From an archaeon (GTDB lineage Archaea > Nanobdellota > Nanobdellia > Pacearchaeales > GW2011-AR1), in the NCBI GenBank assembly GCA_018694115.1, contig JABHNB010000015.1, positions 54,934 through 118,933 of the forward strand: a stretch of 64,000 nucleotides of DNA. The letters are read 5' to 3'. The notes beneath the pieces were generated by a model. The model ran no database searches, was not told where the DNA came from, and saw only the letters and a list, made by a program, of their open reading frames with translations. Below, piece by piece: positions 1 to 7,479 of the stretch (the first letter of the stretch is position 1; every line of letters starts with the position of its first letter). The position numbers and the translations under genes are program-made.

Positions 1-103
1 TTATTAGAAATTTTCTTATGAATTCTGGATCATCTAATTTTGCGTTTGAAGTCCCATCTAAAATTAGGTGATTTCCTTGGCCGTGAAGTTTAGTTAATTT
101 CAT
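1..103 (-). CDS. dapF: DapF-like epimerase, N-terminal fragment (runs off window)
   Basis: This gene was too short for the ORF track. Reading the minus strand from the ATG at 103 gives an open frame to the window edge that begins MKLTKLHGQGNHLILDG. This matches the DapF N-terminus, where a K-x-HG-x-GN core is followed by an Asp, and the later PEFIRKF also fits. DapF epimerises LL- to meso-diaminopimelate using two cysteines, which lie outside the window. It is divergent from the AdoMet decarboxylase-like gene. An Asp/Glu-type racemase lies 7 kb away, so amino-acid epimerisation may be a theme here. The assignment rests on about 34 residues only; another PhzF/DapF-fold protein is possible. Confidence 0.55.
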   Translation of the reverse strand, partial: MKLTKLHGQGNHLILDGTSNAKLDDPEFIRKFLI

Positions 104-285
104 AATAGAATTAAGAAGGTTTAGAGTTATGACTAGTATAAATTGATCGGGATTGCGATTGTATTCGTATTTGTCATGTTTTTATGAGAGAAATTTGATT
201 TTTAAGGGTTTCTAATGACTAACTTCTTTATTTTTCCTCTTAGGAGAATCAAAATATTTTTAATGGGCGGATTCTTTCATTTTTT

Positions 286-966
286 ATGGAGATCCCAATT
301 TCGAGTAGATTCCACCTTGTAATAGACGCATTTAATTGTGATAGTGATAAATTGGGCAGTAAGGACGAACTAGTTAAAATGATAAAAGATATTTCTGAAC
401 TTTTGAATATGAAGATCATTTCTGGACCTATTGTGGCTGATGGGATTGAAATTAATCCGGGTTTAACCGCTTTTGCCATCATCGATTTCTCCCATATCTC
501 AATTCATACTTTTACTGATAAAAATGAATTTTGTTTAGATATTTTCTCCTGTAGGCAATTTGATTTTTCTAAGTTAGAAGATTTTATTAAAAAAACTTTT
601 AATTTAAGGAAGGGCCAAATGTTTAAGTCGATTGTGAAGTATGACGAATTTGATATAACATATAATTGGCAAAATTTTTCTCCTAAGGAATATCTAAATG
701 AATATTTTGATACCTTGAGTAATGAAAATAAGAAAATTCTTGATTGGTATCGTGAGATTTATTCAAATATGGCTGGGAGTGAGCTTTTATTGGAAGTTGG
801 TGGCGGTCCTACGATTTATCAGTTTATTTCGGCACAAGATAGGGTGGGTTCTATTTATTTTACAGATTATTTAGAAAGTAATCTTGAGGAAATAAAATTG
901 TTAAAAGAAAATAATGGTTTTTGTTGGGATCCTTTTATTGAGTATGTGATGGAGAGAGAACAATGA
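286..966 (+). CDS. AdoMet decarboxylase-like domain fused to a truncated NNMT/PNMT-type methyltransferase
   Basis: Residues about 8-113 match the SpeD/SpeH fold. The segment FSHISIHT holds the Ser expected to become the pyruvoyl group and the following His, and the Cys of the DIFSC strand is also present. The usual Glu before the cleaved Ser is replaced by Phe. From about residue 150 a class I methyltransferase begins (LLLEVGGGP, then an acidic FTDY) and resembles the NNMT/PNMT/TEMT family up to WDPFIEYVMERE, where a TGA ends the frame. The remainder of the methyltransferase continues in the next frame (see next entry), so a single-base frameshift or sequence error is likely. A TATA-like AT tract lies about 27 nt before the start. 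Decarboxylated AdoMet usually feeds polyamine synthesis, but no aminopropyltransferase is seen nearby. Confidence 0.7.
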   Translation: MEIPISSRFHLVIDAFNCDSDKLGSKDELVKMIKDISELLNMKIISGPIVADGIEINPGLTAFAIIDFSHISIHTFTDKNEFCLDIFSCRQFDFSKLEDFIKKTFNLRKGQMFKSIVKYDEFDITYNWQNFSPKEYLNEYFDTLSNENKKILDWYREIYSNMAGSELLLEVGGGPTIYQFISAQDRVGSIYFTDYLESNLEEIKLLKENNGFCWDPFIEYVMEREQ

Positions 967-1381
967 TTCTTCTAAGGAAGATGTACGAGAGCGAAAGGAG
1001 AAAATTCTTGGTAAAATACAAGATATTTCTGTTTTAGATGCTTCTGAGCTTAAGAAGGATTATGAGAATAAGTTTGATATTGTTCAATCAAATTTTGCTA
1101 TCGATAGTTCTACAAATGATATTACTAAATTTTATCAGATGCTTTATAATATAAGGAGTTATCTTAAGGTGGGTGGAAAATTTTTAATGACTGCTCTGGG
1201 AGGTGCTTCTGTTTATAGAAGTGGTAATCGATATTTTCCCGCAATTTATCTTGATAGGGGTTTAATAGAGAAATATTTATCTGAAGTGGGATTTAAAATA
1301 GTAAAAATAAATAAATTACTTGCTGATAATCCCGAGGTTTCTAAGTATCATTCTATTTATTTAATTGAAGCTGAAAAATAA
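962..1381 (+). pseudogene. C-terminal half of the NNMT/PNMT-like methyltransferase, out of frame with its N-terminal half
   Basis: The ORF track starts this piece at 1139, but the frame is open from about 959 and continues the homology lost at the upstream TGA: NDSSKEDVRERKEKIL, then an acidic DIVQSNFAID segment, then LKVGGKFLMTALGG, typical of the late strands of NNMT/PNMT/TEMT methyltransferases. The junction lies between about 950 and 965 and needs only a one-base shift. No convincing independent start signal is seen before 1139, so this is best read as the rest of the gene at 286. It may be a genuine disabling mutation, programmed frameshifting or an assembly error. Confidence 0.65.
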
Positions 1382-1442
1382 ATCGGGATTTTTAAGGTTT
1401 TTGATTTATATTTTGGAGTATCTATTTGTTTATTAATGAATA

Positions 1443-1955
1443 ATGTGTGAATTTTTTATGATAAATAAGAAACCCTCTTTGACATTTCACCCTTTTGTCA
1501 GAAGATGGATGAAAAAGTTTTCTCTTGTGTCTGAGGATACATGTACTCAGTTTGGATACGCTGCGAATCCACAAAGAGATAGATTTCCTGACGATTTTCT
1601 ATTTAATTTTGATGATGTGCAAGGGGATATTGAAAGATTGAATTCGGTTTATGGGACTTCGTTTGATACTGGATTATTAGATGCGAGGTTTCCTGGACGT
1701 AATACTTTGAGAGAGTTAATCCAACAATTTTCTGAAGTGCGTAGGGCTTTGGATATTTTGCCAGAATTGAAATCTACAACCTCAGGGATTTATATCTGTG
1801 GTTTAAAACTTCCTAAGAGGAATTTTCTTTATCTTGAATCTAGCAAATTAAGTGAAGGATTGAAGGAAGAGTATTCTTTTTCAGATATGCATCTAACTTT
1901 ATTACAGAGTATTACATTTATCCCAGTTGCAAAAAAATATAGGCCTAAATTCTAA
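1443..1955 (+). CDS. hypothetical protein
   Basis: This 170-residue protein has no motif I recognise. It is soluble and mixed alpha/beta in composition, with a Pro- and Arg-rich N-terminus (KPSLTFHPFVRRW) and a run of aromatic residues near FNFDD. A TATA-like TTTATATTT lies about 35 nt before the ATG at 1443; a second in-frame ATG at 1458 is an alternative start. It is convergent with the DHH-family gene, which ends eight bases away. Compact spacing and an uninterrupted frame support a real gene. No function is proposed. Confidence 0.6.
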   Translation: MCEFFMINKKPSLTFHPFVRRWMKKFSLVSEDTCTQFGYAANPQRDRFPDDFLFNFDDVQGDIERLNSVYGTSFDTGLLDARFPGRNTLRELIQQFSEVRRALDILPELKSTTSGIYICGLKLPKRNFLYLESSKLSEGLKEEYSFSDMHLTLLQSITFIPVAKKYRPKF

Positions 1956-1963
1956 CTTGTTGC

Positions 1964-3010
1964 TTAATCTTCTTCAATCATCTCTTCGAATATTGCCTTA
2001 AACTTGTCTAGATCATCTGTGTTTACTCTTGCGCCTGTTGCGTGTTTATGTCCTCCGCCCCGAGCACCTTCAAGTTGTTCAACTGCCTTGAGGGTCATCT
2101 CTCGAACATCCACTAAGTTCCCTCTGATTGAGAGATTTGCAAAACTACTATTTACATAGGCTACAACGATGACCTTATTTGGGAATTCATAGCTTATTTG
2201 GTTTGCGAGGTTTGAACTTAGGCTTACATCCCCACTATATCTAAAGAAAATCATCTTTTCTTGAAATTGATCTCTTGCTTTTTTTAGAATTGCTTGGTAT
2301 TTTGTGTTTAATTCCATATAACGTCTTAGAATATGTCTCGTTGTGGAATTTTCTTCTAAGATATCCATTGGGCCCTTTGCCTTTGACATGAAATGAATCA
2401 TCTTTAGGACGTTTGTCGTTTTATCTTTTAGGGAGAAGTCGAGGATTCTTGCTATTTTTCCTATTTCTGTGCTAAAGAGAACATCGAATGGTGAATCTGG
2501 ATCTGCTTTTCCTAATTCTGGAAATTTTTCTATAAATTCGTCGTAGAAATCTGGCATATAACAATCACTTATGCATCCTATCACGGCGAGCCAGATATCC
2601 TGCGGTCTGTTCGCAATTTTGTGACAAAGATATGAGACTGGTTCATTTGTTTTATCGTTGTGAAATGGATTATAGTATGTGACGTTTTTGTTTGTTGGTG
2701 CTTCAACGTCATGGTGGTCTATCCAAACTATCGGAATATTATCTTGCTCAGCTCTTTCAAGAAATTCATCAGAAATTCCCGGGATATCAAGTACAAAGAT
2801 TGTGTCGGGTTTTAATTCGTCAACTTTTCTATAATAAACTTCTTCTACACTATGTGAGCCTTTTGCTGCAACGCCCTTTCCTCTGTCTAGGAATCTCTTT
2901 AGGAGAAGAAAACTTGTCAGGCCGTCATTATCGTTATCAAAGAAGAATAATGGGTTTTGTGAAGCTTCTAGGCGTTCTCTGATCTCTTGATTTTGTTCTG
3001 GTGTTAACAT
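1964..3010 (-). CDS. DHH-DHHA1 family phosphoesterase (RecJ/NrnA-like)
   Basis: The DHH domain carries DNDNDG at residues 25-30 and WIDHH at about 96-100, metal-binding motifs of this superfamily. A DHHA1 domain follows, with GGGHKHATGAR near residue 318. At 348 residues it has the minimal two-domain build of archaeal RecJ-like nucleases and bacterial NrnA or DhhP enzymes, which cleave short or cyclic dinucleotides or single-stranded DNA. It lies 39 bases downstream of disA on the same strand, so the two are probably co-transcribed. That context makes a c-di-AMP or pApA phosphodiesterase plausible, while a nuclease role in replication or repair is the main alternative. The family call is firm and the substrate is inferred. 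Confidence 0.88.
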   Translation of the reverse strand: MLTPEQNQEIRERLEASQNPLFFFDNDNDGLTSFLLLKRFLDRGKGVAAKGSHSVEEVYYRKVDELKPDTIFVLDIPGISDEFLERAEQDNIPIVWIDHHDVEAPTNKNVTYYNPFHNDKTNEPVSYLCHKIANRPQDIWLAVIGCISDCYMPDFYDEFIEKFPELGKADPDSPFDVLFSTEIGKIARILDFSLKDKTTNVLKMIHFMSKAKGPMDILEENSTTRHILRRYMELNTKYQAILKKARDQFQEKMIFFRYSGDVSLSSNLANQISYEFPNKVIVVAYVNSSFANLSIRGNLVDVREMTLKAVEQLEGARGGGHKHATGARVNTDDLDKFKAIFEEMIEED

Positions 3011-3049
3011 ATCAGAAAGGAAAATAATTTAGTTTAAATGTCTTTGTTA

Positions 3050-4093
3050 TTAACAAACAACTTTCCCATTTAAGATTTGTTCTCTTAGATGAGTTATTTC
3101 TTCTCTTATTGAAGCTGCACGGTTCTTTAAGATTGGTTCGAGATCTGCGGATTCTGATCCTAGAACCTGGGCGATACTGCCGAATTCATTAACAATTAAT
3201 GAGATTTCTTTATCTGAAAGAGTTAGATGAGATAGGAACCGATATCCTCTTGGCGAGATATTTTCTTCAGGAGTTTTTTCCATGATTAATCTTGCGAGGG
3301 ATTCTAGATCAAGGATTCCATCATAGCTTAAGTTTGATAGAAGAGTCTTCGTTCTTTTAAGAGTCAAATTGCTATAGTCTCTTAAGATTTCACTTTCCCT
3401 CTTTTCAACATTTCTAATAAGCTCTCGGTATCTTGTACGCATGATGTTTCCTTCTTTTCCTAGTTCAGTGAAATCTCTTTTAACGGATTCTGAAATTTTT
3501 AGAATCATTTCTGCCCTTTGGATTACTTGACATGCATCACTTACTGAGACTAATTCGGACATTTCTAAAACATTAAGATCTCCGAGGATTTGATCGAAAG
3601 CTTCTCTGTGCTTTTCAAGAACTTGAAGAGTTGAACTTAGATTTCTTAAAAGTTCGTCAGAGGATTTTAGGAAGTATCTTGATTGGTTGTGGTAAAGCGT
3701 TGTTTTTTTACGTCTTTCTGAAACTGCAATTGCAAATGTACTTGCTTGTTTTGCCGATCTTTCAGCGGCTTTATGCCTTGTTCCAGTTTCGGTTGTATGG
3801 ATGGAGACATCTGGATTGATTAGAACATTTGCAAATAGAATCCTCTTAAGATCTGATGAAACGATTATTGCTCCGTCCATTTTGCAAAGCTCAAAAAGTT
3901 TTTGTGGAGTGAATCTACAGTTTATTCGGAATCCACCCTCAATTACCGATTGGTTGTGTAATTCTGGTGCATCAAAGATGATTAGGGCACCTAGGCCTGA
4001 TCTTACTAGATCATCAATTACTGTTCTTAGTGCACTACCTGGAGAAACTTTCTTAAGATAATCTATCATAGTTTTTTCTTTCTCTGGTGTCAT
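3050..4093 (-). CDS. disA: DisA-like diadenylate cyclase with C-terminal HhH domain
   Basis: The N-terminal DAC domain holds the catalytic DGA at residues 73-75 and GTRHKAAER at 104-112, the counterpart of the RHR motif. These bind and condense two ATP into c-di-AMP. A long helical linker (about 145-285) and a C-terminal helix-hairpin-helix region (GYRFLSHLTLSDKEISLIV onward) complete the full three-part DisA layout at 347 residues, the usual length. DisA scans branched DNA in bacteria; archaea more often carry the single-domain DacZ, so the full form is notable. A TATA element (TTATAAATAC on the minus strand) sits about 27 nt before the start. It heads an apparent operon with the DHH phosphoesterase. 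Confidence 0.93.
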   Translation of the reverse strand: MTPEKEKTMIDYLKKVSPGSALRTVIDDLVRSGLGALIIFDAPELHNQSVIEGGFRINCRFTPQKLFELCKMDGAIIVSSDLKRILFANVLINPDVSIHTTETGTRHKAAERSAKQASTFAIAVSERRKKTTLYHNQSRYFLKSSDELLRNLSSTLQVLEKHREAFDQILGDLNVLEMSELVSVSDACQVIQRAEMILKISESVKRDFTELGKEGNIMRTRYRELIRNVEKRESEILRDYSNLTLKRTKTLLSNLSYDGILDLESLARLIMEKTPEENISPRGYRFLSHLTLSDKEISLIVNEFGSIAQVLGSESADLEPILKNRAASIREEITHLREQILNGKVVC

Positions 4094-4187
4094 GCTTAAA
4101 AAAAGTCAAACTAGTATTTATAATTTTATGTGTAATTTTGAGAATTTGTTGGATAATCTTATAAACTCCATAGTTTGTTATATTTTT

Positions 4188-4379
4188 ATGGCAATTGAAG
4201 GTTCTTTTAAGAATGATTGTAGGAATCAGAGAAATAATCCACTTTATGTTCCCCAAGCAGTTATGGATGGTAGATGTTCTCCAGAGTATGGGACGAAAGT
4301 TGTTAATTATGTCGAAGAGGGTTTAAGGAGAAGGGTTGGAAGATTTCTTCTTTCTTCGATGGATGCTCTTCTTGGATAA
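4188..4379 (+). CDS. small hypothetical protein (63 aa)
   Basis: The ORF track starts at 4092, but the ATG at 4188 has a TATA box (CTTATAAA, 4158-4165) at the distance seen throughout the window, so the 63-residue form is preferred. The protein is rich in Arg and Asn and has a central VPQAVMDGR and a C-terminal helix (EEGLRRRVGRFLL). I recognise no family. It is divergent from disA and is followed 30 nt later by a separately promoted zinc protease gene. Confidence 0.5.
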   Translation: MAIEGSFKNDCRNQRNNPLYVPQAVMDGRCSPEYGTKVVNYVEEGLRRRVGRFLLSSMDALLG

Positions 4380-4409
4380 TCTTATAAATTAGGATTGTTA
4401 TTTTGTTTC

Positions 4410-4883
4410 ATGGATAAATATGTTGAAAAATATCAGAAAATTGTTAATGATCTGATCAAAAAAAGTTTTCCTGAATTGAAGGGAAAAAGAATCTATGTTT
4501 CTGAGGCTTCTAGCAAGGTTAGTGAAAAATGTTCTGCAGTTAATTATTATTTTATTTGGGTTTCTTTCATTAAGGTAAGTCAAAAACTAAGAAAATACTC
4601 TGACTCTGAATTGAAAGGGATCCTTGCTCATGAACTTGGACATGGTCTTCGTTTTGAAAACTGTAACTTTATTGGAAAACTTTGGAAGGGTTTTAGATAT
4701 ATGACCTCGAGAAAAGCTCGAACTATTGAGGAGAACGCTTGTGATAAGATTTCAGTTGAAAGAGGTTATGGTCGTGGGCTTTCATCTGTTAAGGTTAAGC
4801 GAAGGAAGAAGGGAAAATATGCTAAATGTTACATGTCTGCCGAGGAAGTTAGAGATTATGCTAAGGAGATTGGGAAATGGTAA
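4410..4883 (+). CDS. small M48-like zinc metalloprotease (HELGH)
   Basis: The motif AHELGHGLRFE supplies the HExxH zinc site, and the downstream EENACDKISVERG gives the Glu-x3-Asp third ligand typical of M48/gluzincin-type peptidases. There is no signal peptide or clear membrane span, unlike HtpX. The start at 4410 rather than 4395 is chosen because CTTATAAATT (4381-4390) lies at the leaderless distance. The 3' end overlaps kae1 by seven bases, suggesting translational coupling. The substrate is unknown. It could also be a SprT- or WLM-like peptidase acting on DNA-protein crosslinks, but the spacing of the motifs fits M48 better. Confidence 0.72.
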   Translation: MDKYVEKYQKIVNDLIKKSFPELKGKRIYVSEASSKVSEKCSAVNYYFIWVSFIKVSQKLRKYSDSELKGILAHELGHGLRFENCNFIGKLWKGFRYMTSRKARTIEENACDKISVERGYGRGLSSVKVKRRKKGKYAKCYMSAEEVRDYAKEIGKW

Positions 4884-5884
4884 ATAAAAAATACGTCCTA
4901 GGAATAGAATCAACAGCTCACACATTTGGAGTCGCTGTTGTAGACGATAAGGGAAAGATTCTTTCAAATGAGAAGGATAGTTATACAACTGAAAGTGGTG
5001 GAATGATCCCTATGGAAGTTCGGGCACATCATGCGCAGGTTGGAGATAAGGTTTTTGATGCTGCGCTTGAGAAGGCGGGGATTTCGGAGGACGAGATTAT
5101 TGCGGTTGCTCTTTCAAATGCTCCTGGGCTTGCGCCTTGTTTGCTTGAGGGAATGGCTTTTGCTAAGAAAGTTGCTAAGAGATTGGATGTTCCGATTGTT
5201 CCGATTAATCATTGTATTGCTCATTTGGAGATTGGAAGTTCTGTCGGGGCAAAGGACCCTGTGATGCTTTATGCTTCTGGGGCGAATACTCAGGTGATTG
5301 CATATGAGGCGGGGAAGTATCGGGTTTTTGGAGAGACACTTGATTTGGGTGTTGGGAATTTTATTGATACATTCGCTAGATTTGCCGGGCTCGGATTTCC
5401 GGGAGGACCGAAAATTCAGAAGTTGGCTGAGGCTTGTAAGAATAAGGATGAGTTGATTGAGTTGCCGTATTCGATTAAGGGGATGGATGTTGCTTTTTCG
5501 GGGTTGCAGACTAAGTTGAAGAATTTTTTGGATAAGAAAACCTATACGATTGAGGAGTTGAGTTATTCTATGCAAGAGCATGTTTTTGGGATGTTGGTTG
5601 AGGCTGCTGAAAGGGCTTTGGCGCATACTGGGAAGAAGGAGTTGTTGCTTGGTGGTGGAGTTGCTTGTAATTCGAGGTTACAGGAAATGTGTAGGATAAT
5701 GTGTGAGGAGAGGGGTTGTAAATTGTTTGTACCAGATTTTTCTTTGTTGGTGGATAATGCTGGGATGATTGGATATTTGGGTTTGAAGATGTTTAAAGCT
5801 GGTTTGGGTGAAAAAGATTTGGATAAAATTGATATTGCACCTAGGGAAAGGACTGATGATGTTGAGGTTAGTTGGAAGAAGTAA
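4877..5884 (+). CDS. kae1: Kae1/TsaD, tRNA threonylcarbamoyladenosine transferase subunit
   Basis: This is the catalytic subunit of KEOPS, which transfers the threonylcarbamoyl group to A37 of ANN-decoding tRNAs. The ASKHA fold is clear: GIESTAHTFG at the start, the metal-binding NHCIAHLEIG near residue 115, GLGFPGGPK, LLGGGVACNSR, and an Asp in LLVDNAGMIGY. At 335 residues it has the length of the stand-alone archaeal enzyme, without the Bud32 kinase fusion; Bud32 is not in the window. It overlaps the protease gene upstream and its end overlaps the convergent kinase-like gene by 17 bases. Confidence 0.97.
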   Translation: MVNKKYVLGIESTAHTFGVAVVDDKGKILSNEKDSYTTESGGMIPMEVRAHHAQVGDKVFDAALEKAGISEDEIIAVALSNAPGLAPCLLEGMAFAKKVAKRLDVPIVPINHCIAHLEIGSSVGAKDPVMLYASGANTQVIAYEAGKYRVFGETLDLGVGNFIDTFARFAGLGFPGGPKIQKLAEACKNKDELIELPYSIKGMDVAFSGLQTKLKNFLDKKTYTIEELSYSMQEHVFGMLVEAAERALAHTGKKELLLGGGVACNSRLQEMCRIMCEERGCKLFVPDFSLLVDNAGMIGYLGLKMFKAGLGEKDLDKIDIAPRERTDDVEVSWKK

Positions 5885-6431
5885 TTTCGGGCATGACTGT
5901 TCTGAGGATACAGTCTATATTATATTCTAGGTCCTTAAGTGTTGTATTATTTTTGAGTCTGTAATCTGCCATTCTCATACATTCTTGGACCCTCATCGTG
6001 TTTGGTCCAGAGTTTTCTAGTCTGTCATGTCGAATAAATTCTTCAAGGCTTGCGGCTTCGGGGAATTTCCCTCTTGACTTTGCTCTTTCAAATCTTAATC
6101 TTGTCTCTGCATCAATTGCTAATAGGATTAGGTGGGAATTACTTCTTAGATATTCTATTTGTGCGACTTGTCTCATGCCTGTTATGATGCCCAGACTTTC
6201 TATTTGTGCTAAGTGAACTCTTGCACTATAATCTTCTCCCTTTTCTTTTGCGAAGATTGGTGAAAATTTTGTGATTTCTTCTCTTGTTGGTGAGATCCCT
6301 CTTTGTCGTGCAGCTTCTATAATTGGTCCACTAATTTCAAATAGGGGAACTTCTAGCTTTTTAGAGATGTATTTGCCTGCATGATCTTTTCCTGATGCGA
6401 TTGTTCCAGTTATTCCGATAACATTTTTCAT
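5868..6431 (-). CDS. UPF0200-type P-loop nucleotide kinase
   Basis: A Walker A loop, GTIASGKDHAGK, opens the protein at residue 8. A Lid-like Arg/Lys region (RFERAKSRGKFPEA) and an Asp-containing EEFIRHDRLE follow, as in archaeal UPF0200/COG0237-like kinases related to dephospho-CoA kinase and adenylate kinase. The expected role is transfer of phosphate from ATP to a nucleotide-like substrate, not known precisely. The gene is convergent with kae1, overlapping it by 17 bases. Its start at 6431 is divergent from the L7Ae operon, whose TATA box lies about 55 bases away. Confidence 0.8.
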   Translation of the reverse strand: MKNVIGITGTIASGKDHAGKYISKKLEVPLFEISGPIIEAARQRGISPTREEITKFSPIFAKEKGEDYSARVHLAQIESLGIITGMRQVAQIEYLRSNSHLILLAIDAETRLRFERAKSRGKFPEAASLEEFIRHDRLENSGPNTMRVQECMRMADYRLKNNTTLKDLEYNIDCILRTVMPEITSSN

Positions 6432-6517
6432 GAAACTTGGGAGAAATGGGTGTTTAAATTAATTTATGTCCCAGAGTAGCAACCTTTAAATACCCAAATT
6501 CAAACTAAATTATACCA

Positions 6518-6583
6518 ATGAAGGTAAATCCTGAGGGTTACTTCTTGGAATTAAACAAAACGAAAAAATCACAAAAATGGTAA
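6518..6583 (+). CDS. 21-codon leader ORF upstream of L7Ae
   Basis: An ORF too short for the track, starting MKVNPEGYFLELNK, begins about 30 nt after the TATA element TTTAAATA (6485-6492). This is where leaderless starts fall elsewhere in the window, whereas L7Ae itself starts 59 nt further on. The leader stop codon (6581-6583) overlaps the L7Ae start region: AUG at 6577 and UAA at 6581 are in different frames. The transcript segment can also fold, with GAAG pairing CTTC and AATCC pairing GGGTT around a UGA loop. It could be a coupling or autoregulatory leader, since archaeal L7Ae is known to bind its own mRNA. Translation is not demonstrated. Confidence 0.35.
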   Translation: MKVNPEGYFLELNKTKKSQKW

Positions 6584-6873
6584 CCACATATGATATTGTC
6601 GAGAAAGCAGCCAAAACCGGACAGGTTGACAAAGGCGTTAACGAAGTGACTAAGGCCGTCGAGAGAGGCGTAGCTAAATTAGTTGTCGTTGCATCTGATG
6701 TTGATCCTAGGGAGTTGACACAGCACTTACCCATCCTCTGTAATGAGAAGGAAATTAAGTTTGCTGAAGTTGATTCACGAGAGAAGTTAGGAATTTCTGT
6801 CGGAATTAGCCGACCAACTGCTGCTGTTGCTGTCGTCGAAGTTGGCGAAGCTAAACTTGATCTCTTAAAGTAA
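6577..6873 (+). CDS. rpl7ae: ribosomal protein eL8 (L7Ae), kink-turn binding protein
   Basis: The 98-residue protein matches L7Ae throughout: AVERGVAKLVVVASDVDPRE, then the conserved HLPILCNEKEI and a VGISRPTAAVAV strand near the end. It binds kink-turns in 23S rRNA, C/D and H/ACA guide RNAs and RNase P RNA. It heads an operon with S28e and L24e, a standard archaeal order. The promoter is separated from it by a short leader that contains a 21-codon ORF, which may allow feedback control by L7Ae. Confidence 0.97.
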   Translation: MVTTYDIVEKAAKTGQVDKGVNEVTKAVERGVAKLVVVASDVDPRELTQHLPILCNEKEIKFAEVDSREKLGISVGISRPTAAVAVVEVGEAKLDLLK

Positions 6874-6899
6874 TTTATTCGTTTTATTGAAAGACAAAG

Positions 6900-7205
6900 A
6901 TGGCAAAAGAACAGAAGAAACAAGAAAGTAAGCAGCAGAAAAAAGCTGGCGGATCTAAGGGTTCGGAGAAATTGACAGAGGAGGGAGCAGTTCCCGCAAT
7001 TGTTGAGGCAGTTATGGGTAGAACTGGAACAAGAGGAGAGATTACGCAAGTTAGATGCAGAATTCTTCAAGGTAAAAATATGGGTAAATCTATGAGACGA
7101 AATGTTCGTGGACCTATAAAGAAAAGAGATATTTTGATGTTAAGAGAAACAGAAATTGAAGCACGTAGAATTTTTAAGAAAATAAACAAAGGGAGCCAGA
7201 GTTAA
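6900..7205 (+). CDS. rps28e: ribosomal protein eS28
   Basis: The core, VMGRTGTRGEITQVRCRIL then RRNVRGPIKKRDILMLRETEIEARR, is diagnostic for the S28e OB-fold protein of the small subunit. A Lys/Gln-rich N-terminal extension of about 35 residues (KEQKKQESKQQKKAGG) precedes it. Most archaeal S28e proteins are about 70 residues, so this tail is unusual and may bind rRNA. The gene lies 26 nt after L7Ae and one base before L24e and is presumably in the same transcript. Confidence 0.95.
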   Translation: MAKEQKKQESKQQKKAGGSKGSEKLTEEGAVPAIVEAVMGRTGTRGEITQVRCRILQGKNMGKSMRRNVRGPIKKRDILMLRETEIEARRIFKKINKGSQS

Positions 7206-7206
7206 C

Positions 7207-7422
7207 ATGCCAGTTTGTTCATTTTGTAAAAAGGGATACGAATTTCCTAAGGGAACTACAGTAATTCAGAAATCTGGGGATGTTAGATACTATTGTTCTT
7301 CTAAATGTAGAAAGAATTCTGAGATGGGTAGACTTACTAAGAAGGTAAAATGGATTCGGAAATCCGATGTTGTTAAGGCTGAGAAGGCAAAGAGAGATGC
7401 TTCAAGAGCTGCTAAAAAGTAG
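7207..7422 (+). CDS. rpl24e: ribosomal protein eL24
   Basis: The N-terminal zinc ribbon has CSFCKKGY and CSSKCRKN cysteine pairs, and the KKVKWIRKSD segment is typical of archaeal L24e. At 71 residues it is the expected short archaeal form, with a basic C-terminal tail. It sits directly after S28e; GGGAG a few bases before the start codon is a plausible ribosome-binding site for an internal operon gene. A TAG stop is used here, which shows TAG is a normal stop in this genome. Confidence 0.96.
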   Translation: MPVCSFCKKGYEFPKGTTVIQKSGDVRYYCSSKCRKNSEMGRLTKKVKWIRKSDVVKAEKAKRDASRAAKK

Positions 7423-7479
7423 GGGTCGTATATTCTCGAGTGCAATAGTTTTTATAAAGCTAAAAGTTGAATTTTTTTT

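Noticed and set aside
4053-4256. 67-residue minus-strand ORF before disA
   Set aside because: It overlaps the divergent promoters of disA and the small gene at 4188, and no TATA element fits it.
5114-5626. 170-residue minus-strand ORF
   Set aside because: It is fully inside kae1, and its Leu/Ser/Asn-rich sequence is typical of a shadow frame.
6510-7070. 186-residue minus-strand ORF opposite L7Ae and S28e
   Set aside because: Low-complexity Ser/Leu/Phe sequence opposite two firm ribosomal protein genes.
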